Positions 5,116 to 7,466 of a stretch of DNA of 7,466 nucleotides are shown one piece after another. The number at the start of each line of letters is the position of its first letter. Positions within the stretch are counted from its first letter, which is position 1. Origin of the DNA: Prevotellaceae bacterium UBA1716 (GTDB taxonomy: Bacteria; Bacteroidota; Bacteroidia; Bacteroidales; Bacteroidaceae); contig DCIW01000061.1 of NCBI GenBank assembly GCA_002317225.1, forward strand, positions 1 to 7,466, read 5' to 3'. The translations under genes were made by a program, and so were the position numbers. The notes beneath the pieces were generated by a model. It saw only the letters and a program-made list of their open reading frames with translations, was not told the origin of the DNA and made no database searches.

Positions 5116-6306
5116 CTAAAGTTCGTCAGTAGTGTATGAAAGTGGCAGACATCGGCAGTTGTATTGTGATGCCATAATTTCGCCATAAGCACCTGCCGAA
5201 AGCATTGCTATGAGGTCGCCACGCTTAGTTTTGTTGAGTTGGATGTCCTTGTCGAACACATCAGACGATTCGCAGATTGGACCTACCACATCGTATGTCT
5301 CCATTGCTTCGTCACTCGAGATATTGAATGTCTTGTGGTGAGCATCGTAGAGAGCAGGACGGATAAGATCTGTCATACCTGCATCAACAATAACGAAGTT
5401 CTTTACTCCTGCCTCCTTGTCGTTTGCATAAGTCTGCAATGAGTTGCTCTTCACATAGTTAACCTTTGTGATGAGAGCGCCACACTGACCAACTACGGCA
5501 CGACCAAGTTCGAAGTGAACAGTCTGTCCTGGACGGAGTTTGAGATTCTTGTTGTATGTCTCGAAATATGACTTGAAGTCAGGAATTGGGTTGCCAACAG
5601 GATCGGAATAATCGATTCCAAGACCACCACCTACGTTGATGATTTCGATATTGATGCCTGCAGCTTCGAGTTGGTCCTGAAGTTCGTTGATTCGGTTGCA
5701 AAGAGCGACAAAGTCGTCCATCTCAAGAATCTGACTTCCGATGTGGAAATGGAGTCCCTTGAACTGTACGTTCTGCATCTCCTGAGCCATACGGATTACC
5801 TTTTCCATATCTGCCATTGCAATACCGAACTTATTGTCTGCCAAACCAGTAGTGATGTTGGCATGAGTGTGGGCACCTACGTTAGGATTGATGCGGAAGC
5901 AAACTGTCGCCTTCTTTCCCATCGAACCAGCAATCTCGTTGATTACCTCGAGTTCAGGAATGCTCTCAACATTAAAACTGAAGATTTCCTCACGAAGAGC
6001 AAGTTCAATTTCCCAATCGCTCTTACCAACTCCAGCAAATACAATCTTGTTTGCAGGGAAACCAGCCTTAAGAACCTGTTCGATTTCACCACCACTTACG
6101 CAGTCGATACCGAGTCCGTACTCGTTTATAATGCTGAGAACCTTGAGGTTAGCATTAGCCTTAACTGCATAGTGAACATGATAGTTGCCGTATTTTTCAG
6201 TCTCAGCATTGATTGCCGAGAGAGTCTGACGGAGAATATTTGTGTCGTAAAGATAGAAAGGTGTACGGATACCTTTGAACTTTTCTGTGTTGTATAATGT
6301 TGTCAT
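5116..6306 (-). CDS. lysA: Diaminopimelate decarboxylase
   Basis: The 396-residue enzyme decarboxylates meso-diaminopimelate to L-lysine, the last step of the pathway, using pyridoxal phosphate. It is a fold-type III (alanine-racemase-like) decarboxylase. The PLP lysine is K49 in HYAVKANAN. The barrel motifs HFHIGSQI (186-193) and NVGGGLGIDY (224-233) are intact. The C-terminal part has VDAGMTDLIRPALY (307-320), which includes substrate- and PLP-contacting residues, CESSDV (345-350) with the conserved active-site cysteine of the partner subunit, and GAYG (372-375). The usual EPGR motif reads ELGR here (266-269); I believe this is a normal lineage variant. Length fits the short bacterial form, with no N-terminal fusion. 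The gene follows lysC in the same direction, separated by a 129-bp inverted-repeat element that ends two bases before the start codon. The ATG at 6306 is the only start compatible with the family N-terminus. A terminator follows. Confidence 0.96.
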   Translation of the reverse strand: MTTLYNTEKFKGIRTPFYLYDTNILRQTLSAINAETEKYGNYHVHYAVKANANLKVLSIINEYGLGIDCVSGGEIEQVLKAGFPANKIVFAGVGKSDWEIELALREEIFSFNVESIPELEVINEIAGSMGKKATVCFRINPNVGAHTHANITTGLADNKFGIAMADMEKVIRMAQEMQNVQFKGLHFHIGSQILEMDDFVALCNRINELQDQLEAAGINIEIINVGGGLGIDYSDPVGNPIPDFKSYFETYNKNLKLRPGQTVHFELGRAVVGQCGALITKVNYVKSNSLQTYANDKEAGVKNFVIVDAGMTDLIRPALYDAHHKTFNISSDEAMETYDVVGPICESSDVFDKDIQLNKTKRGDLIAMLSAGAYGEIMASQYNCRCLPLSYTTDEL

Positions 6307-6308
6307 AC

Positions 6309-6437
6309 AGCCCCCCGACCCCCCAAGGGGGCGGCCATCCGGTTTGGGGGAGATGGCTTAATTAAGTTAGTAATGCCCCAAATGCGACCATTCGAGTATC
6401 AACCCGGAAGGTTGCCCCCTTTGGGGGATAGGGGGCT
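6309..6437. repeat. 129-bp inverted-repeat (MITE-like) element between lysC and lysA
   Basis: The left arm (6309-6342, beginning AGCCCCCC) and right arm (6404-6437, ending GGGGGCT) are both 34 bases long. Without gaps they match as inverted repeats at 27 of 34 positions. Each arm is itself a C-run/G-run foldback around AA or TTT. Inside, TTTGGGG (6343-6349) is answered by CCCCAAA (6376-6382), and the 10-bp palindrome CTTAATTAAG lies at 6357-6366. The element leaves 2 bp before the lysA ATG and 1 bp after the lysC stop, so it makes up the whole intergenic space. The C/G tracts contrast sharply with the coding sequence. No target-site duplication is evident, and it encodes no protein. It could be a non-autonomous mobile element, a REP-like unit, or an mRNA stability or attenuation structure between co-transcribed genes. 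Confidence 0.75.
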
Positions 6438-6438
6438 A

Positions 6439-7466
6439 TTAATCATTAAACAAGTGGTCGGAAAGTGACTGGAGGGCACGCTTCTTATCATCTCCATGGA
6501 TGAGGAATGAGATGTTGTGGTTTGAACCACCATAAGAAATCATGCGAACTGGAATCTCTGCGAGAGCTTCAGTTGCCTTGCTTTCGAAACCTACATTGTC
6601 GCTTTCGAGGTCACCTACAACACAGATGATACACATATTGTTGTCAACTTCTACACGACCAAACTTCTTGAGTTCGTTGATGATAGATGCAATATTTGTT
6701 GTGTTGTCGATAGATACAGAAACACCAACTTCGGATGTTGCAATCATATCGATAGAAGTCTTGTATGACTCGAAAATCTCGAATACCTTGCGAAGGAAAC
6801 CGTAAGCGAGGAGCATACGAGAAGATGTGATGCGGATAGCGGTGATATTGTCCTTTGCTGCTACTGCCTTAATCTTCTTCTTCTCAGTCTCGTTGCTGAT
6901 AACAGTACCTGGAGCAGTTGGGTCCATTGTGTTGAGAAGCTTTACAGGAATGCCTGCAAACTTAGCTGGCTGAACGCATGTTGGGTGGAGAATCTTAGCA
7001 CCGAAATATGCAAGTTCTGCAGCTTCCTCAAAGTGGAGATGACCAACAGGAGAAGTCTTGTCAACGAAACGTGGGTCGTTGTTGTGCATACCATCGATAT
7101 CAGTCCAAATCTGGATTTCGCTTGCACTGACTGCAGCACCAATAAGAGATGCTGTATAGTCTGAACCACCACGCTGGAGATTGTCCACTTCGCCATAAGC
7201 GTTGCGGCATACAAAACCTTGTGTGATATAGATTTCCTTGTCTGGGTTCTCAGCAAGCTGAACCTTAATCTTCTCGCGGATGTATTCGAGGTCAGGTTCT
7301 GCATTCTTGTCGGTACGCATGAACTCAAGGGCAGGGATAAGGCATGCATTTACACCTTTCTCAAGAAGATAATTTGTAACCATATTGGTTGACAACATTT
7401 CTCCCTGTCCAACGATAATCTTCTCCTCGAACATTGTGAAAATGCCCTTGGTGAATGAACGGAGAT
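6439..7466 (-). CDS. lysC: Aspartokinase, C-terminal part, cut by right edge
   Basis: Aspartokinase phosphorylates L-aspartate with ATP, the first step towards lysine, threonine and methionine. About 341 residues are visible. The frame stays open through 7466, with upstream residues LRSFTKGIFT continuing the family alignment, so the ATG at 7434 is internal and roughly the first 100 residues, including the KFGGTS motif, are missing. Visible kinase motifs, counted from that internal Met, are QRGGSDYTAS (87-96), IWTDIDGMHNNDPR (109-122) and ELAYFGAKILHP (140-151). Two regulatory ACT domains follow, about 197-262 (with ATSEVGVSVSID) and about 265-331 (with MCIICVVG and YGGSNHNISFLI); these usually carry feedback inhibition by lysine. 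The protein ends after the ACT pair, so no homoserine dehydrogenase is fused. The pairing with lysA suggests the lysine-specific isozyme, which is inference. Confidence 0.94.
   Translation of the reverse strand, partial: LRSFTKGIFTMFEEKIIVGQGEMLSTNMVTNYLLEKGVNACLIPALEFMRTDKNAEPDLEYIREKIKVQLAENPDKEIYITQGFVCRNAYGEVDNLQRGGSDYTASLIGAAVSASEIQIWTDIDGMHNNDPRFVDKTSPVGHLHFEEAAELAYFGAKILHPTCVQPAKFAGIPVKLLNTMDPTAPGTVISNETEKKKIKAVAAKDNITAIRITSSRMLLAYGFLRKVFEIFESYKTSIDMIATSEVGVSVSIDNTTNIASIINELKKFGRVEVDNNMCIICVVGDLESDNVGFESKATEALAEIPVRMISYGGSNHNISFLIHGDDKKRALQSLSDHLFND

Noticed and set aside
7432..7434. ATG at 7434 as the start of lysC
   Set aside because: The frame stays open to the window edge with residues that continue the aspartokinase family, and the kinase N-terminus would otherwise be missing.

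Overview
The window looks like a chromosomal segment of a Bacteroidales bacterium, probably Prevotella-like. Three things point that way. The best promoter matches the phylum's TTTG-N19-TAnnTTTG rule instead of the sigma-70 consensus. DnaJ carries a lengthened J domain after its HPD motif that I associate with this phylum. The lysC-lysA pairing and codon use also fit. The assignment is inference from recognised families; no database was searched. Every convincing gene is on the minus strand, so transcription runs from the right edge to the left.

Right to left: (i) 7466-5116 holds the 3' three quarters of a monofunctional aspartokinase (lysC, cut by the right edge) and a complete diaminopimelate decarboxylase (lysA). 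These are the first and last enzymes of lysine biosynthesis by the diaminopimelate route. The 132 bp between them is filled almost exactly by a 129-bp C/G-tract element with 34-bp imperfect inverted ends. A strong intrinsic terminator (5044-5077) follows lysA. (ii) 5012-3157 holds grpE and dnaJ, 14 bp apart. They are the nucleotide-exchange factor and J-domain co-chaperone of DnaK. A terminator (3061-3094) follows dnaJ.

(iii) 3156-2284 is an 873-bp gap without a protein gene. It is not empty. A textbook Bacteroidetes promoter (3062-3032) directed leftward is followed about 185 nt later by a GUGA-capped terminator hairpin (2880-2848), which predicts a small RNA of about 190 nt. Further left lie regularly spaced short palindromes (one pair differing by a compensatory change), a terminator-like hairpin and a dyad close to the start of the next gene; 2632-2830 shows nothing recognisable. 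(iv) 2283-1198 encodes a WecA/MraY-family polyprenyl-phosphate sugar-1-phosphate transferase, which would start a cell-surface glycan on its lipid carrier.

(v) 1197-748 is a non-coding stretch, G-rich on the plus strand and ending in a plausible promoter. It leads into an accessory two-gene cassette, 747-268 and 271 to the left edge, overlapping by ATGA. I recognise no function for either product. The C-terminal tail of the first and the N-terminus of the second share an ungapped motif, N-x-F-x3-S-x-C-x-V-x2-G-x2-T, suggesting that the two proteins use a common module. This cassette, the predicted small RNA and the lysC-lysA element are the parts most worth following up; the remainder is ordinary housekeeping sequence.
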